64,000 nt of DNA, from contig NZ_QEHM01000003.1 of assembly GCF_003116585.1 (NCBI RefSeq), positions 358,916-422,915 of the forward strand. The letters are read 5' to 3'. The notes beneath the pieces were generated by a model. That model made no database searches, was not told the origin of the DNA, and was given only the letters and a program-made list of their open reading frames with translations. The DNA is from Albibacillus kandeliae. GTDB taxonomy: Bacteria; Pseudomonadota; Alphaproteobacteria; Rhodobacterales; Rhodobacteraceae. Positions 7,665-17,112 of this stretch are shown here, piece by piece (position 1 is the first letter of the stretch; each line of letters begins with the position of its first letter). The position numbers and the translations under genes were made by a program.

Positions 7665-9812
7665 ATGGCAACTCTGAGTATCGAAGGCGATTTCAACGAA
7701 TCTCTCGAGACTTACGTCTCGAAATTCCTGACCGGCGAGATCAACATCAACGATAGCAAGACCCGAATCATCGGGAGCGACGGAACGAAATTTTCCTCCG
7801 AGTTGCTCGGCACCGGCTTTCAGCATCCGACAGACACGTCGAGCCCTGACTTTGTCGAGGGGACTGTCACAAGCCTTCAGCTCAGAGACTTTAACGCCTC
7901 GACGCTCAGTTCGACCTTCCCCTTCATCATTGGAGGGATCACCTGGGATGCGAGCGACCTGTTCACGCTGACCTCGCGGAGCGGGAGCAATGTCGAGGGC
8001 GAGTTCGACGTCTCGGCCTTCTCGGCCCTGCTGAACGGCGAGACCTACACGGTCACCGGCTCTGACGAGGACGATTCCATCGCCCCCGGCACCTATCTCT
8101 CGTTCTCGGGCAACGACAGCTTCGATATGGACGCGGGCGACGACACCGTGGATGCGGGCGACGGTGACGACACCATCCTCGGCGGCGCGGGCAATGACAC
8201 CCTCGAAGGCGGCAACGGCGACGACACCATCGAAGGTGGCGACGACGATGACATCCTGCGCGGCGGGGCGGGCAACGACATTCTCCGCGGCGATGCCGGG
8301 AACGATACCCTGCAGGGCAACAACGGCAACGACACGCTCGAGGGTGGCGACGGTAACGACACGCTGTCCGGCGGCGGTGGCAACGACACGCTCGACGGCG
8401 GCAACGGCACTGACGTGCTCAATGGCAACGCGGGCAACGACACCCTGCGCGGCGGGGCCGGCAATGACGAGCTGTACGGCGATGCGGGCGACGACACCCT
8501 CGTGGGCCAGGACGGTGACGACACGCTCTATGGCGGCGACGGCAACGACACGATGTCGGGCGGTGCGGGCAACGACACCCTTGTTGGTGGCGCCGATGAC
8601 GACATCCTCAAGGGCAACGGCGGCAACGACACCCTGAACGGCGGCACCGGCAACGACGAGCTGTCAGGCGATGCGGGTGACGACATCCTCAATGGCGACG
8701 ACGGCGACGACACGCTCTATGGCGGCATCGGCCTCGACAGCCTCTTTGGCGGCGCGGGCAACGATACGCTGGACGGGGGCGACGACAACGACACGCTCGA
8801 AGGCGGTGACGGCGACGATACCCTCCACGGCGGCGACGGCAACGACGAGCTGTCGGGCGACGCGGGCAGCGATACGCTGTTCGGCGACGCAGGCGACGAC
8901 ACGCTCTCCGGCGGCGCCGGGAACGATACGCTCGACGGCGGCGCAGGCGCGGACACCCTCTATGGCAACTCGGGCAATGACACCCTGAGCGGCGGCGGCG
9001 GAAACGACCGGCTGGAAGGCGGCGTCGGCGAAGACATCCTCAACGGCGACGACGGCAACGATGCGCTGTTCGGCGGTTCCGACAACGATACCCTGCGCGG
9101 CGGCGCGGGCAATGACCGCCTCATTGGCGGCACCGGCGCCGATCTCCTGCAGGGCGGCGCTGGCGCCGATATCCTGAAAGGCAACGGCGGCAACGACCGG
9201 CTGGTCGGCGGGGCCGACGCCGACAGCCTCTACGGCGGTGGCGGCAAGGATACCCTGCTCGGCGGCGCGGGCGAGGACAAGCTCTACGGCAACGCCGGAG
9301 ACGACGTGCTGAACGGTGGCGCCCGCAACGACCTCCTTGTCGGGGGCACCGGCAACGACGAGTTGATCGGCGGGGGCGGCGCAGACGAGCTGCGCGGCGA
9401 CGCGGGCAACGACGCGCTGAACGGCGGCAACGGCAACGACACCCTCTACGGTGGCGCCGACGACGACACGCTGGTCGGCGGCCGCGGGGCCGACCACCTC
9501 TATGGCCAGGCCGGCAACGACACCCTGAACGGCAACGGTGGGTTCAACACCCTGAACGGTGGCGGTGGCAACGATACCTTCATCTTTGGCGGCGGCGGAC
9601 GCACCGTCATCGAGGATTTCACCGACAACGAGGACACCATCCGCCTGAACGACAAGCTCTGGACCGGCAACCTCTCGGTGGAGGAGGTGATCGACACCTA
9701 CGCCACCCTCACCAATGCCGGGGCGGTGTTCCAGTTCGACGACGGCAGTGTGCTGAAGCTGCTGGATGTCACCGATCTCTCGGTTCTGGTCAACGACATC
9801 GAGATCTTCTGA
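7665..9812 (+). CDS. RTX calcium-binding repeat protein (secreted, type I substrate)
   Basis: This 715-residue acidic protein has three parts. Residues 1 to about 145 form a non-repeated N-terminal domain I do not recognise. Residues of about 150-640 are an almost uninterrupted run of GGxGNDxLx nonapeptides (roughly fifty), which fold into Ca2+-bound beta-rolls. The last 85 or so residues (from FIFGGGGRTVIEDFTDNEDT) resemble the C-terminal secretion region of RTX proteins. There is no Sec signal, consistent with export by a type I (ABC-MFP-TolC) machine, but no such genes are in the window. No lipase, protease or adhesin domain is visible. The function is therefore unknown; surface, matrix or adhesion roles are typical. 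Confidence 0.9.
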   Translation: MATLSIEGDFNESLETYVSKFLTGEININDSKTRIIGSDGTKFSSELLGTGFQHPTDTSSPDFVEGTVTSLQLRDFNASTLSSTFPFIIGGITWDASDLFTLTSRSGSNVEGEFDVSAFSALLNGETYTVTGSDEDDSIAPGTYLSFSGNDSFDMDAGDDTVDAGDGDDTILGGAGNDTLEGGNGDDTIEGGDDDDILRGGAGNDILRGDAGNDTLQGNNGNDTLEGGDGNDTLSGGGGNDTLDGGNGTDVLNGNAGNDTLRGGAGNDELYGDAGDDTLVGQDGDDTLYGGDGNDTMSGGAGNDTLVGGADDDILKGNGGNDTLNGGTGNDELSGDAGDDILNGDDGDDTLYGGIGLDSLFGGAGNDTLDGGDDNDTLEGGDGDDTLHGGDGNDELSGDAGSDTLFGDAGDDTLSGGAGNDTLDGGAGADTLYGNSGNDTLSGGGGNDRLEGGVGEDILNGDDGNDALFGGSDNDTLRGGAGNDRLIGGTGADLLQGGAGADILKGNGGNDRLVGGADADSLYGGGGKDTLLGGAGEDKLYGNAGDDVLNGGARNDLLVGGTGNDELIGGGGADELRGDAGNDALNGGNGNDTLYGGADDDTLVGGRGADHLYGQAGNDTLNGNGGFNTLNGGGGNDTFIFGGGGRTVIEDFTDNEDTIRLNDKLWTGNLSVEEVIDTYATLTNAGAVFQFDDGSVLKLLDVTDLSVLVNDIEIF

Positions 9813-9854
9813 TCAGACGGGCCGCCACTCGCGCGGCCCTCCGACACCAACGAA

Positions 9855-9883
9855 AAACCCCCGCAGCCGGGCTGCGGGGGTTT
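9855..9883. terminator. Bidirectional intrinsic terminator between RTX gene and petABC
   Basis: A perfect 13-bp stem (AAACCCCCGCAGC / GCTGCGGGGGTTT) with a CGG loop lies between the convergent RTX and petC genes. A-rich bases stand on its left and T-rich bases on its right, so it can terminate transcription from both sides. Confidence 0.9.
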
Positions 9884-9910
9884 CCTGTTTCAGGGTCCGG
9901 CGATGCGGGC

Positions 9911-10741
9911 TCAGCTGTGCGCCTTGCCCTTGTGCGGCGCCCAGATGCGCTTGTTGGTCAGGTACAGCAGAACCGACAAGACCACGAGGAACAGCACGCC
10001 GACAAAACCGACCTGCTTGCGGGCCATCATCTTGGGCTCGGCGGTCCACATCAGGAAGGCCGCAACGTCCTCGGCCTCGTGGTGCAGCTCGTTCGAGTGG
10101 CCATCGTCAAACTCGACGTCCTCACCCGACAGCGGCGGGGCCATCTTGATCCAACCGCTCGGGAAGGCGGTGTTCTCGTAGAAGATCGAGCCCGCTTCTT
10201 CCTTCTGCTTGCCGGTGTAGCCGGTCAGGATGGAGTAGATGTACTCCGGCCCGCCGATCCCGTTGACGAACTGGCTGATCCCGGTCCCGTAGGGCCCGTG
10301 GAACCCGGCGCGGGCCTTGGCCATCAGGCTGAGGTCGGGCGCGCCGACGCCGTTGTTCGCGGGGAACTTGTCCGGCGGGGTCGCCGGGCGGGTGTCGTCC
10401 AGTTCGGCGTCGAAGACTTCGAAGTTGGCCGCATAGGCACGGACCTGATCCTCGGGCAGGTGCGGACCGCCCGCGTCGCCCAGGGTCCGGAACGGCACGA
10501 ACTTGAGCCCGTGGCAGGCCGCGCAGACCTCGGTATAGACCTTCAGGCCGCGCTGCAGCTGGTTCTGGTCATAGGTGCCGAAGGGACCCTCGAAGGAAAA
10601 GGCGACATCCTCGATGTGGCCGCTGGAGTGGGAGGCGTTGGCATGTTCGCCTTCGCCACCTTCCGCTTCCTCGGCGGCAAAGGCCGCCACCGGGCCAAGG
10701 GCCAGGGCAAGGATGCTGCTGAGTGCAAGTGTCTTGAACAT
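9911..10741 (-). CDS. petC: Cytochrome c1 of the bc1 complex
   Basis: The membrane-anchored c-type cytochrome passes electrons from the Rieske centre to soluble cytochrome c. With the ATG at 10741 the protein has 276 residues: a signal peptide ([20 protein letters not shown]), the heme site CAACH at 73-77, the conserved [12 protein letters not shown] segment, and a C-terminal membrane anchor ([17 protein letters not shown]) with a basic tail. I chose 10741 because AAGGGA lies about nine bases upstream; a longer start at 10762 (overlapping petB in ATGA) adds only MKKGQQQ. It is the last gene of petABC and ends at a strong terminator. Confidence 0.95.
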   Translation of the reverse strand: MFKTLALSSILALALGPVAAFAAEEAEGGEGEHANASHSSGHIEDVAFSFEGPFGTYDQNQLQRGLKVYTEVCAACHGLKFVPFRTLGDAGGPHLPEDQVRAYAANFEVFDAELDDTRPATPPDKFPANNGVGAPDLSLMAKARAGFHGPYGTGISQFVNGIGGPEYIYSILTGYTGKQKEEAGSIFYENTAFPSGWIKMAPPLSGEDVEFDDGHSNELHHEAEDVAAFLMWTAEPKMMARKQVGFVGVLFLVVLSVLLYLTNKRIWAPHKGKAHS

Positions 10742-10758
10742 CTGTTGCTGTCCCTTCT

Positions 10759-12084
10759 TCATTCCGCCGGCGTCGCGTCGGATTTGCCGTAGTGCGCCTC
10801 GAAGTCTTCCTCGATGGTCGCCGGCGGCGTGTCGGGCTTCTCGATCACGCCCAGCAGCGGCAGGATCACCAGGAAGTAGGCGAACCAGTAGGCCGAGGCG
10901 ATCAGCGAGTAGCTGGCATAGGGTTCTTCGGCAGGCATCGCGCCCAGCCACATCAGGACCATGAAGTCGACGACCAGCAGGGCGAACCACCACTTGAACA
11001 TCGGCCGGTAGCGGCCCGAGCGGACGCTGGAGGTATCGAGCCACGGCACCAGCGCCATGACCGCGATCGCCCCGAACATCGCCAGCACGCCGAAGAACTT
11101 GGCGTCGATGATGCCGCCGGTCAGGAAGGATGCGATCTGCACCACCCAGACTTCGGACGTGAAGGCACGCAGGATCGCGTAGAACGGCAGGAAGTACCAT
11201 TCCGGCACGATGTGCGCGGGTGTCGCAAGCGGGTTGGCTTCGATGTAGTTGTCGGGGTGGCCCAGGTAGTTCGGCATGAAGCCGACGATGGCCCAGAACA
11301 CCACCATCACCACGGCCAGCGCGAACAGGTCCTTGATCACGAAGTAGGGCCAGAACGGCAGCGTGTCCTTCTCGGCCTCGGCCTTGGAGGTCCGGCGCAC
11401 TTCAACACCCGTGGGGTTGTTGTTGCCGGTGGTGTGGAAGGCCCAGATGTGCACGATGACCAGCCCGGCGATGACGAAGGGCAGGAGGTAGTGCAGCGAG
11501 AAGAAGCGGTTCAGCGTGTAGTTGTCCACGGCGGGCCCGCCCAGCAGCCAGGTCTGGATCGACTCGCCGATGAAGGGGATCGCGCCGAACAGGCCGGTGA
11601 TAACGGTGGCGCCCCAGAACGACATCTGGCCCCAGGGCAGAACGTAGCCCATGAAACCCGTGCCCATCATCAGGACGAAGATCAGGATGCCTATGATCCA
11701 GGTGATCTCGCGCGGTTCCTTGTAGGATCCGTAGTAGAGACCCCGGAAGATGTGCGCATAGACCGCCACGAAGAACAGCGAAGCGCCGTTGGCGTGCAGG
11801 TAACGCAGCATGAAGCCGCCGTTCACGTCGCGCATGATGTGCTCGACCGAGGCGAAGGCCAGGTCGGCGTGGGGCGTGTAGTGCATCACCAGCACGATGC
11901 CGGTAACGATCTGCAGCGCCAGACAGAAGGTGAGGACGATGCCCCAGATCCACATCCAGTTCAGGTTCTTGGGCGTGGGGATCATGATGGTGTCATACAG
12001 CAACCCGACCACCGGCAGGCGGTTGTTCACCCACTTTTCGATGCCAGTCTTGGGTTCGTAATGATCGTGCGGAATGCCGGCCAT
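10759..12084 (-). CDS. petB: Cytochrome b of the bc1 complex
   Basis: This 441-residue polytopic protein starts [20 protein letters not shown]. It carries the two b hemes and the Qo and Qi quinone sites in the inner membrane. The PEWY motif of the Qo site is visible in [19 protein letters not shown]. The bis-histidine helices are seen around [23 protein letters not shown] and [18 protein letters not shown]. Its length and extra loops match the Rhodobacter single-polypeptide form rather than the split b6/IV form. It lies between petA and petC in a tight operon. Confidence 0.97.
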   Translation of the reverse strand: MAGIPHDHYEPKTGIEKWVNNRLPVVGLLYDTIMIPTPKNLNWMWIWGIVLTFCLALQIVTGIVLVMHYTPHADLAFASVEHIMRDVNGGFMLRYLHANGASLFFVAVYAHIFRGLYYGSYKEPREITWIIGILIFVLMMGTGFMGYVLPWGQMSFWGATVITGLFGAIPFIGESIQTWLLGGPAVDNYTLNRFFSLHYLLPFVIAGLVIVHIWAFHTTGNNNPTGVEVRRTSKAEAEKDTLPFWPYFVIKDLFALAVVMVVFWAIVGFMPNYLGHPDNYIEANPLATPAHIVPEWYFLPFYAILRAFTSEVWVVQIASFLTGGIIDAKFFGVLAMFGAIAVMALVPWLDTSSVRSGRYRPMFKWWFALLVVDFMVLMWLGAMPAEEPYASYSLIASAYWFAYFLVILPLLGVIEKPDTPPATIEEDFEAHYGKSDATPAE

Positions 12085-12099
12085 TCGTACCTTCCTCCC

Positions 12100-12663
12100 T
12101 TAGCCCAGTTTGATCGTCGTATCGTCGACGAACTCGACGACCGGAATCGGCAGATTGCGCGGAGCGGGCCCTTTGCGGATGCGGCCTGCGGTGTCGTAGT
12201 GCGACCCGTGGCAGGGGCAGAACCAGCCGTCGAAGTCTCCGGCGCCATCGCCGAGCGGCACACAGCCGAGGTGGGTGCAGACGCCCATCATCACCAGCCA
12301 CTCGCCAGCCTCGTCCAGCGTCCGGTTCTCGTCGGTCGCGGGGGCATTGGCGGGCAGGTTGCTGTTCTCGGCATTCTGGTCGACGAGGTCACTGAGTTCG
12401 ACCGCGCGGCCTTCCTCGATTTCCTGTTCGGTCCGGCGGCGGATGAACACCGGCTTGCCGAGGAACTTAACCGTGATTTGCGTTCCGGTTTCGACACCGC
12501 TTACATCGACGCGGATCGACGAAAGCGCCTGAACGTCGGCCGACGGGTTCATCTGGTTCACAAGCGGCCAGATGGCAGCCCCGGCGGTCACGGCTCCGGC
12601 GCCAGCAGTGGCGAAGTAGAGGAAGTCTCTCCGGGTGCCTTCGTGGTCTTCTGCGTGGGACAC
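12100..12663 (-). CDS. petA: Rieske iron-sulfur subunit of the bc1 complex
   Basis: The 187-residue protein carries a 2Fe-2S cluster bound by Cys129, His131, Cys149 and His152 (CTHLGC and CPCHGSH boxes), with Cys134 and Cys151 placed for the stabilising disulfide. The start is a GTG at 12663, preceded by TTGGAG at proper spacing; it gives the standard Rhodobacter-type N-terminus [16 protein letters not shown], whose RRDFL is the Tat signal, followed by the membrane anchor. Longer frames reading from 12777 would add about 38 unrelated residues. First gene of petABC; its promoter should lie in 12664-12862. Confidence 0.95.
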   Translation of the reverse strand: MSHAEDHEGTRRDFLYFATAGAGAVTAGAAIWPLVNQMNPSADVQALSSIRVDVSGVETGTQITVKFLGKPVFIRRRTEQEIEEGRAVELSDLVDQNAENSNLPANAPATDENRTLDEAGEWLVMMGVCTHLGCVPLGDGAGDFDGWFCPCHGSHYDTAGRIRKGPAPRNLPIPVVEFVDDTTIKLG

Positions 12664-12862
12664 GAGGTTTACTCCAATTCCTGCGCCCGTCCTCGGGCTA
12701 ACGTCGAAAAAGCCATAAAAATACAGCCTCCCCATCACGGTATCTACCTGCGCACGGTTCACACGTCTAGCTGTCAAAGGTGTGCATGAGGTCGCAGGGT
12801 ATTGTCATCGTGACGCAGGCTGCACATATCCGAAAGAGGATCCGCCGCGCCTGCGTTCTGCA

Positions 12863-13474
12863 TCAGCCCTCGCGCGGGGCGGTCTCGGCAAGGCTCGGAC
12901 GCGATTCGAAGCTTTCCAGCCACCGCGCCAGCGCATCGTTGCCCTTGCGCCAGCCCCGGGCATCGTGCCGGAAATCCACGTAGCCGAGCGCACAGGCAAC
13001 CGCGATCTGACCCGCGTCCAGCGGCCCCGCAAGGTGGCTCATCCAGCGCGATTCAAGCGCGGCGCAGGCGCTACTGACCTTGGCCCACTGCGCCTCGGCC
13101 CAGTCGTCCCAGCGCGCGCCCTCGGGGCGCAGGCGCCCTTCGTAGGTCAGCAGCAAGGCGGCATCGAGAATCCCGTCGCCCAGCGCCTCCAGCGTGCGGA
13201 TGTCCCAGTGGCGCGAGCCGGTGCCATAGAGCGACGCCCCGGCCCTCTCGTTCAGGTAGGCGCAGATCACCCGGCTGTCGAACAGGGTCGGCCCGTCGGG
13301 CCGTTCCAGCGCGGGCACCTTCAGCAGCGGGTTCTTTCCCGACAGCACGGCCGCGGGCGCGACCGGCGAGGTGACGGCGGTCACCAGTTCGACATCGTCG
13401 ATCTGCCCGGTCTCGTGCAGCACCACCATGACCTTGCGCACATATGGCGATGTCGGACTGTAATAGAGTCTCAT
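12863..13474 (-). CDS. Glutathione S-transferase family protein
   Basis: This 203-residue protein has a thioredoxin-like N-terminal domain (MRLYYSPTSPYVRKVMVVLH, residues 1-80) and a helical C-terminal domain. The SPTSPYVRKV stretch places a Ser/Thr near the glutathione thiol, and PALERPDGPTLFDSRVI is the cis-Pro and glutathione-contact region. The ATG at 13474 follows AGGGAGGGG; a TTG one codon earlier is less likely. Family roles include detoxification and thiol chemistry; no substrate is evident. It is monocistronic between petABC and a PaiB-like gene. Confidence 0.88.
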   Translation of the reverse strand: MRLYYSPTSPYVRKVMVVLHETGQIDDVELVTAVTSPVAPAAVLSGKNPLLKVPALERPDGPTLFDSRVICAYLNERAGASLYGTGSRHWDIRTLEALGDGILDAALLLTYEGRLRPEGARWDDWAEAQWAKVSSACAALESRWMSHLAGPLDAGQIAVACALGYVDFRHDARGWRKGNDALARWLESFESRPSLAETAPREG

Positions 13475-13531
13475 CAATGCCCCTCCCTAGGGTCTCCCGC
13501 GCGACACCCTAGGAGGCACGGCCGCGCGTGT

Positions 13532-14146
13532 CTACGCGCCGCGCATCAGCGCGGCGAGCTGTCTCACTTCTGCACCGAAACCGTGCTCGGCCATCGCCTC
13601 GGCGGCGCCCAGACGGGCGGACTCCACCTTGTTCTGAGTCAGCTTCCACGTCCCGTCGATGCTCTCGATCCGCATCCGGCAGGGCACGATCATGCGCAGC
13701 AGCTTGGCCAGCGCTTCCTCGTTCACCTTGTCGATCAACCACGGCGTCTTGGGCAGCAAGCGCCCTTCGTAGACAGCGGACTGCCGCACCAGAAGGTCCC
13801 GCATCTCCTCGGCCGGGCGCAACTCCAGCTCGCCCCGCAGGTGGACGGCGACGTAGTTCCACGTCGGCACCTGGTCATCCAGCCCGTACCAGTCGGGCGA
13901 CACGTAGCTGTCTGCCCCGGTGACGGCGAGAATGGCGCGCTGGGGCGCGCCCAGCGCCCGCGCGATCGGGTTGGAACGCACGAGGTGCATTTCGGCCCAT
14001 GCGCCATCTTCCGACAGGATGAAGGGCACGTGGCTGACCAGCGGCCCCTCCGGACCGTTCACGCTGAGCACGCCAAAAGCGCGGTCGCGCGCGAAGGCAA
14101 GGTTCTGGCTGTCGTCGGCGGTATGGTAAACCGGGTTCGGGTGCAT
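13532..14146 (-). CDS. PaiB-family FMN-binding protein
   Basis: The 204-residue protein starts MHPNPVYHTADDSQNLAFAR at the ATG at 14146, which follows AAGGAG. It has the flavin-reductase-like split barrel of the PaiB family (negative transcriptional regulators of Bacillus degradative enzymes in the founding case). The VSHVPFIL, NPIARAL and VPTWNYVAVHLRGELEL segments are the usual conserved blocks. It is divergent from the FMN riboswitch that controls ribH, so a flavin-binding protein and a flavin-sensing RNA share an intergenic region. Whether it acts as a regulator here is not shown by sequence. Confidence 0.85.
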   Translation of the reverse strand: MHPNPVYHTADDSQNLAFARDRAFGVLSVNGPEGPLVSHVPFILSEDGAWAEMHLVRSNPIARALGAPQRAILAVTGADSYVSPDWYGLDDQVPTWNYVAVHLRGELELRPAEEMRDLLVRQSAVYEGRLLPKTPWLIDKVNEEALAKLLRMIVPCRMRIESIDGTWKLTQNKVESARLGAAEAMAEHGFGAEVRQLAALMRGA

Positions 14147-14204
14147 CCTGCGTTCTCCTTCATCTCCTCTCTTGCCCTTGCCCGCGCGACTTGGCAATCT
14201 CCGC

Positions 14205-14348
14205 CCGTTCTCAGGGCGGGGTGAAATTCCCCACCGGCGGTATGTGGGGCGCACCCCGCGAGCCCGCGAGCGCCCCGGCCCGTGCCGGGGGTCAGCAGAT
14301 CCGGTGAGAGGCCGGAGCCGACGGTTACAGTCCGGATGAAAGAGGACG
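14205..14348 (+). promoter_or_regulatory. FMN riboswitch (RFN element) upstream of ribH
   Basis: The conserved RFN blocks occur in order: TTCTCAGGGCGGGGTGAAAT, TCCCCACCGGCGGTA, an AGCCCGCGAGCG arm, GGTCAGCAGATCCGGTGAGA, GGCCGGAGCCGACGGTTACA and GTCCGGATGAAAGAG. These form the six-stem FMN-binding fold. The element ends about 75 bases before the ribH start. No run of U follows, so control is more likely of translation than of termination. Confidence 0.96.
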
Positions 14349-14424
14349 AGCATGTGTTGCCGCGCCAGCGGTGCGCCTGCCCGTGATCGCCTTGGGTGAC
14401 GTGTCGAACCTGAAGGAGATCAAG

Positions 14425-14859
14425 ATGACACACACCCGTTTCGCATTCGTAAAGGCCAACTGGCACTCCGATATCGTCGACCGCGCGCTCGACGGTTTTC
14501 TCGAACTGATCCCGGCCGCGCAGGTCGATGTCTATGACGTCCCCGGCGCCTTCGAGCTGCCGTTGCTGGCCAAGGACCTCGCCGGAACCGGCCGTTACGC
14601 CGCCGTCGCCTGCGCCGCCTTCGTCGTCGACGGCGGCATCTACCGGCACGATTTCGTCGCGCAGGCCGTGGTCGATGGCCTCATGCGCGCCGGCCTCGAC
14701 ACCGGTGTTCCGGTTCTCTCGGTCTCGCTGACGCCGCACCATTATCAGGAAACCGACCACCACAACGCGATCTACCGCGCGCATTTCGTCGAAAAGGGCC
14801 GCGAGGCCGCCCGCGCCGCGCTGGCCGTCTGCCGGACCCGCGCGGCGGTGGCCGCCTGA
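14425..14859 (+). CDS. ribH: 6,7-dimethyl-8-ribityllumazine synthase, type II
   Basis: RibH condenses 5-amino-6-ribitylamino-uracil with dihydroxybutanone phosphate, the penultimate step of riboflavin synthesis. The 144-residue protein begins MTHTRFAFVKANWHSDIVD. The VPGAFELPLLAKDLA and FVVDGGIYRHDFVAQAV motifs, with LTPHHYQETDHHN, match the decameric type II enzyme known from Brucella (RibH2) rather than the icosahedral type. The ATG at 14425 follows AAGGAG; a longer frame from 14371 lies in the riboswitch leader. It stands alone, controlled by the FMN riboswitch, and ends two bases from the convergent thiQ stop. Confidence 0.93.
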   Translation: MTHTRFAFVKANWHSDIVDRALDGFLELIPAAQVDVYDVPGAFELPLLAKDLAGTGRYAAVACAAFVVDGGIYRHDFVAQAVVDGLMRAGLDTGVPVLSVSLTPHHYQETDHHNAIYRAHFVEKGREAARAALAVCRTRAAVAA

Positions 14860-14861
14860 CC

Positions 14862-15554
14862 TCAGCCGAGGTAATCGCGCAGGGCGGCGGGGGGATTGTC
14901 GAGCAGTTCCCCCGTCGGCTCGGGCGGATGCGCCCGCCCCTCCGCCACCAGGATCACCTCGTCCGCGATGCGCCGCGCGTCGTCCGGGTCGTGGCTGACC
15001 ATCAGCAGGGTTGCGCCCGTCTCGTCCGTGAGCGCCCGCACCAGTTCCAGCATCTCGCGCTTCAGCGCCGGGCCCAGCGCGGCAAAGGGCTCGTCCAGCA
15101 ACAGCAACGGACGGTTCTGCACCAGCACGCGGGCCAGCGCCGCCCGGCTCTGCTGCCCGCCCGAGAGCGCGGCAGGCTTGCGGTTGCCCATGCCCTCCAG
15201 CCCCACGCGGGACAGGGCCTCCTCCACCCGCGCCCGCTGCCCCGCGTCCAGCCGCAGGTTCGGGTCGACCCCAAGGCCGACATTCTGCGCGACGCTCAGG
15301 TGCGGGAACAGGTTGCCGTCCTGAAACAGCATGGCCACCGGCCGCTTGCCCGGCGCCATCGCCCCAATGTCGCGCCCCTGCCATTTGATCCGCCCGGCGG
15401 TCACCGAGTAGAAGCCCGCAATCGCCCCGATCAGGGTCGACTTGCCCGCCCCCGACGGACCGATCACCGCGACGCGCGCCCCGGACTCGACGGCAAGGTC
15501 CGCCAGCACTTCGAACCCGCCATTGTCGATGCGCACCGCGTCAAGCTTCAGCAT
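14862..15554 (-). CDS. thiQ: Thiamine ABC transporter ATP-binding protein
   Basis: A 230-residue ABC ATPase. Walker A is GPSGAGKST, the Q-loop is LFQDGNLFPHL, the signature LSGGQQSR, Walker B LLLLDEPFAAL and the switch histidine sits in LMVSHDPDD. The ATG at 15554 follows a GGAGG ribosome site inside thiP; the two genes overlap by 14 bases. As the third gene of thiBPQ it energises uptake of thiamine or its phosphates, and it shares the TPP riboswitch control at 18121-18198. Confidence 0.94.
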   Translation of the reverse strand: MLKLDAVRIDNGGFEVLADLAVESGARVAVIGPSGAGKSTLIGAIAGFYSVTAGRIKWQGRDIGAMAPGKRPVAMLFQDGNLFPHLSVAQNVGLGVDPNLRLDAGQRARVEEALSRVGLEGMGNRKPAALSGGQQSRAALARVLVQNRPLLLLDEPFAALGPALKREMLELVRALTDETGATLLMVSHDPDDARRIADEVILVAEGRAHPPEPTGELLDNPPAALRDYLG

Positions 15555-17112
15555 GCCAGCGTCCTCCACGGTCAAGACTCCAGAACAGGGCCACCGACAG
15601 GATCAGCAGCAACAGCGCCGCGCCCGCCGCCGCCTCCATCTGGTAGGCCCCCATAAGCCGGTAAATCTGCAGCGGCAGGGTCGCCCGGTTCGGGTCGGCG
15701 AACAGCGCGATCACACCGAGATCCCCCATCGACAGGGCCGCCGCAAGCCCGGCGGCAAAGCCGATCTGCGGGCGCAGGCGGGGCAGCAGCACCCGGCGCA
15801 CGAATGGCCAACCCCGCATGTCGAGGCTCAGCGCCAGCCGCCCCTGCACCACGACGATCTCGCGCGCGGCGGGCACGAGGATGCGCAGCGCGAAAGGGAG
15901 CGCCATCGCGGCATTCACCAGCGCGGTCACCGGCAGGGCAAGCGCGAAGGGGTCGGCGACGGGATTCACGATCAGGAACAGCCCGGTCCCGATGACCAGC
16001 GGCGACACCGCGAGCCCCAGCAGACCGGCCAGCTCCACCGGCCCTGCCCGGCCCGTGGCGATAGAGGCCGCCATCGGAACCGCGAGGGCAAGCAGAACGC
16101 AGGTGCTGCCCAGCGCGACAAGGATCGAATAGCCCGCCGCGCGAAACACGCTCCACGGCAGCACCGAGAGGCCCGGCACCCCGTCCAGCACGATCGCCAG
16201 CAGCGGCAGCAACAGGAACAGCGCCGCGAGGACGATTAGCGCGCCATCCTGCACCCGCAGCAGGGTCGAGGACGCATCCCACCGCTGCACCGGCCGGTCG
16301 AGCCCTGCCCCGAAGCCCTCGGCCCCCGAGGTCTTCAGCGCCAGAAGGGCGGCGGCGAAAGTCAGGACCAGCTGCGCCAGCGACAGCAGCGCCGCCCGCC
16401 CGAGATCAAAGTCGAACCGGAACGCCTGATAGATGGCGAGCTCGATGGTCGTTGCCTTCGGCCCGCCGCCAAGGGTCAGCGCCACGGCAAAACTCGTCAG
16501 GCAGACGGCAAAGATCACGGCCAGCGCCCCCGGCGCCACCCGTCGCAGCATCGGCAGCTCCAGCAGCCGCCAGATCGCCCCGGAACCCGCGCCAAGCTGC
16601 GCGGCAAGGCGAAAGCGCTCGGCCGGGATTTCCTGCCATCCCTGCAGGATCAGCCGCGTCGCCAGCGGCAGGTTGAAGAACACATGGGCCAGCACGACTC
16701 CGTGCAGCCCGTAGATCGGGACCGGGCCGAAACCCGCCCAGCCCAGCGCGGCGCTGATCCAGCCACCCCGCCCGAACACCGCAAGCAGGCCCAGAACCGC
16801 GACGATGACCGGCAGGATAAAGGGCGCGCCCAGCAGGGTGATCAGCAAAGACCGCCCCGCAAAGCGCCGCCGCGCAAGGGCGCGGGCCACGGGAATCGCG
16901 ATGGCCACGCTGATGGCGGCCGAAAGCGCGGCCTGACTCACCGTGAAGCGGATCGCGGACCAGTCCGCCCGGCCCAGCCCGCGCCCGGTTTCGGCATTCA
17001 GCGCAACGGCCAGCAGCGCGCCGCAGATCAGCACGGCCATGAAACAGGCCGCGCCGACCCCCGGCCACGCCGAGACCGGAGCCGCTCTTACTGGCTCAGC
17101 GCGTCGAGCCAT
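15541..17112 (-). CDS. thiP: Thiamine ABC transporter permease
   Basis: This 523-residue protein has about twelve membrane segments arranged as two homologous permease halves, as in ThiP and other Fe/thiamine-class fused permeases. The EAA-like cytoplasmic loops appear as FRLAAQLGAGSGAIWRLLEL in the first half and LALSLDMRGWPFVRRVLLPR in the second. It begins inside the last codons of thiB (25-base overlap), so translation is coupled. It forms the transmembrane path for thiamine delivered by ThiB. Confidence 0.93.
   Translation of the reverse strand: MARRAEPVRAAPVSAWPGVGAACFMAVLICGALLAVALNAETGRGLGRADWSAIRFTVSQAALSAAISVAIAIPVARALARRRFAGRSLLITLLGAPFILPVIVAVLGLLAVFGRGGWISAALGWAGFGPVPIYGLHGVVLAHVFFNLPLATRLILQGWQEIPAERFRLAAQLGAGSGAIWRLLELPMLRRVAPGALAVIFAVCLTSFAVALTLGGGPKATTIELAIYQAFRFDFDLGRAALLSLAQLVLTFAAALLALKTSGAEGFGAGLDRPVQRWDASSTLLRVQDGALIVLAALFLLLPLLAIVLDGVPGLSVLPWSVFRAAGYSILVALGSTCVLLALAVPMAASIATGRAGPVELAGLLGLAVSPLVIGTGLFLIVNPVADPFALALPVTALVNAAMALPFALRILVPAAREIVVVQGRLALSLDMRGWPFVRRVLLPRLRPQIGFAAGLAAALSMGDLGVIALFADPNRATLPLQIYRLMGAYQMEAAAGAALLLLILSVALFWSLDRGGRWHAEA

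Noticed and set aside
8100-9590. Regular short tandem repeats that might look like a CRISPR array
   Set aside because: The period is 27 bases in frame and encodes RTX nonapeptides. There are no unique spacers and no cas genes.
10792-12789. Plus-strand open frame of about 665 codons across petA and petB
   Set aside because: It is a shadow of the bc1 genes. Heme- and cluster-binding motifs are on the minus strand and the plus translation is His/Arg/Gln-rich.
12664-12862. Vegetative promoter for petABC from TTTGACAGCTAG on the minus strand
   Set aside because: The best -10-like sequence is about 24 bases away, too far for a standard spacer, so no promoter is called.
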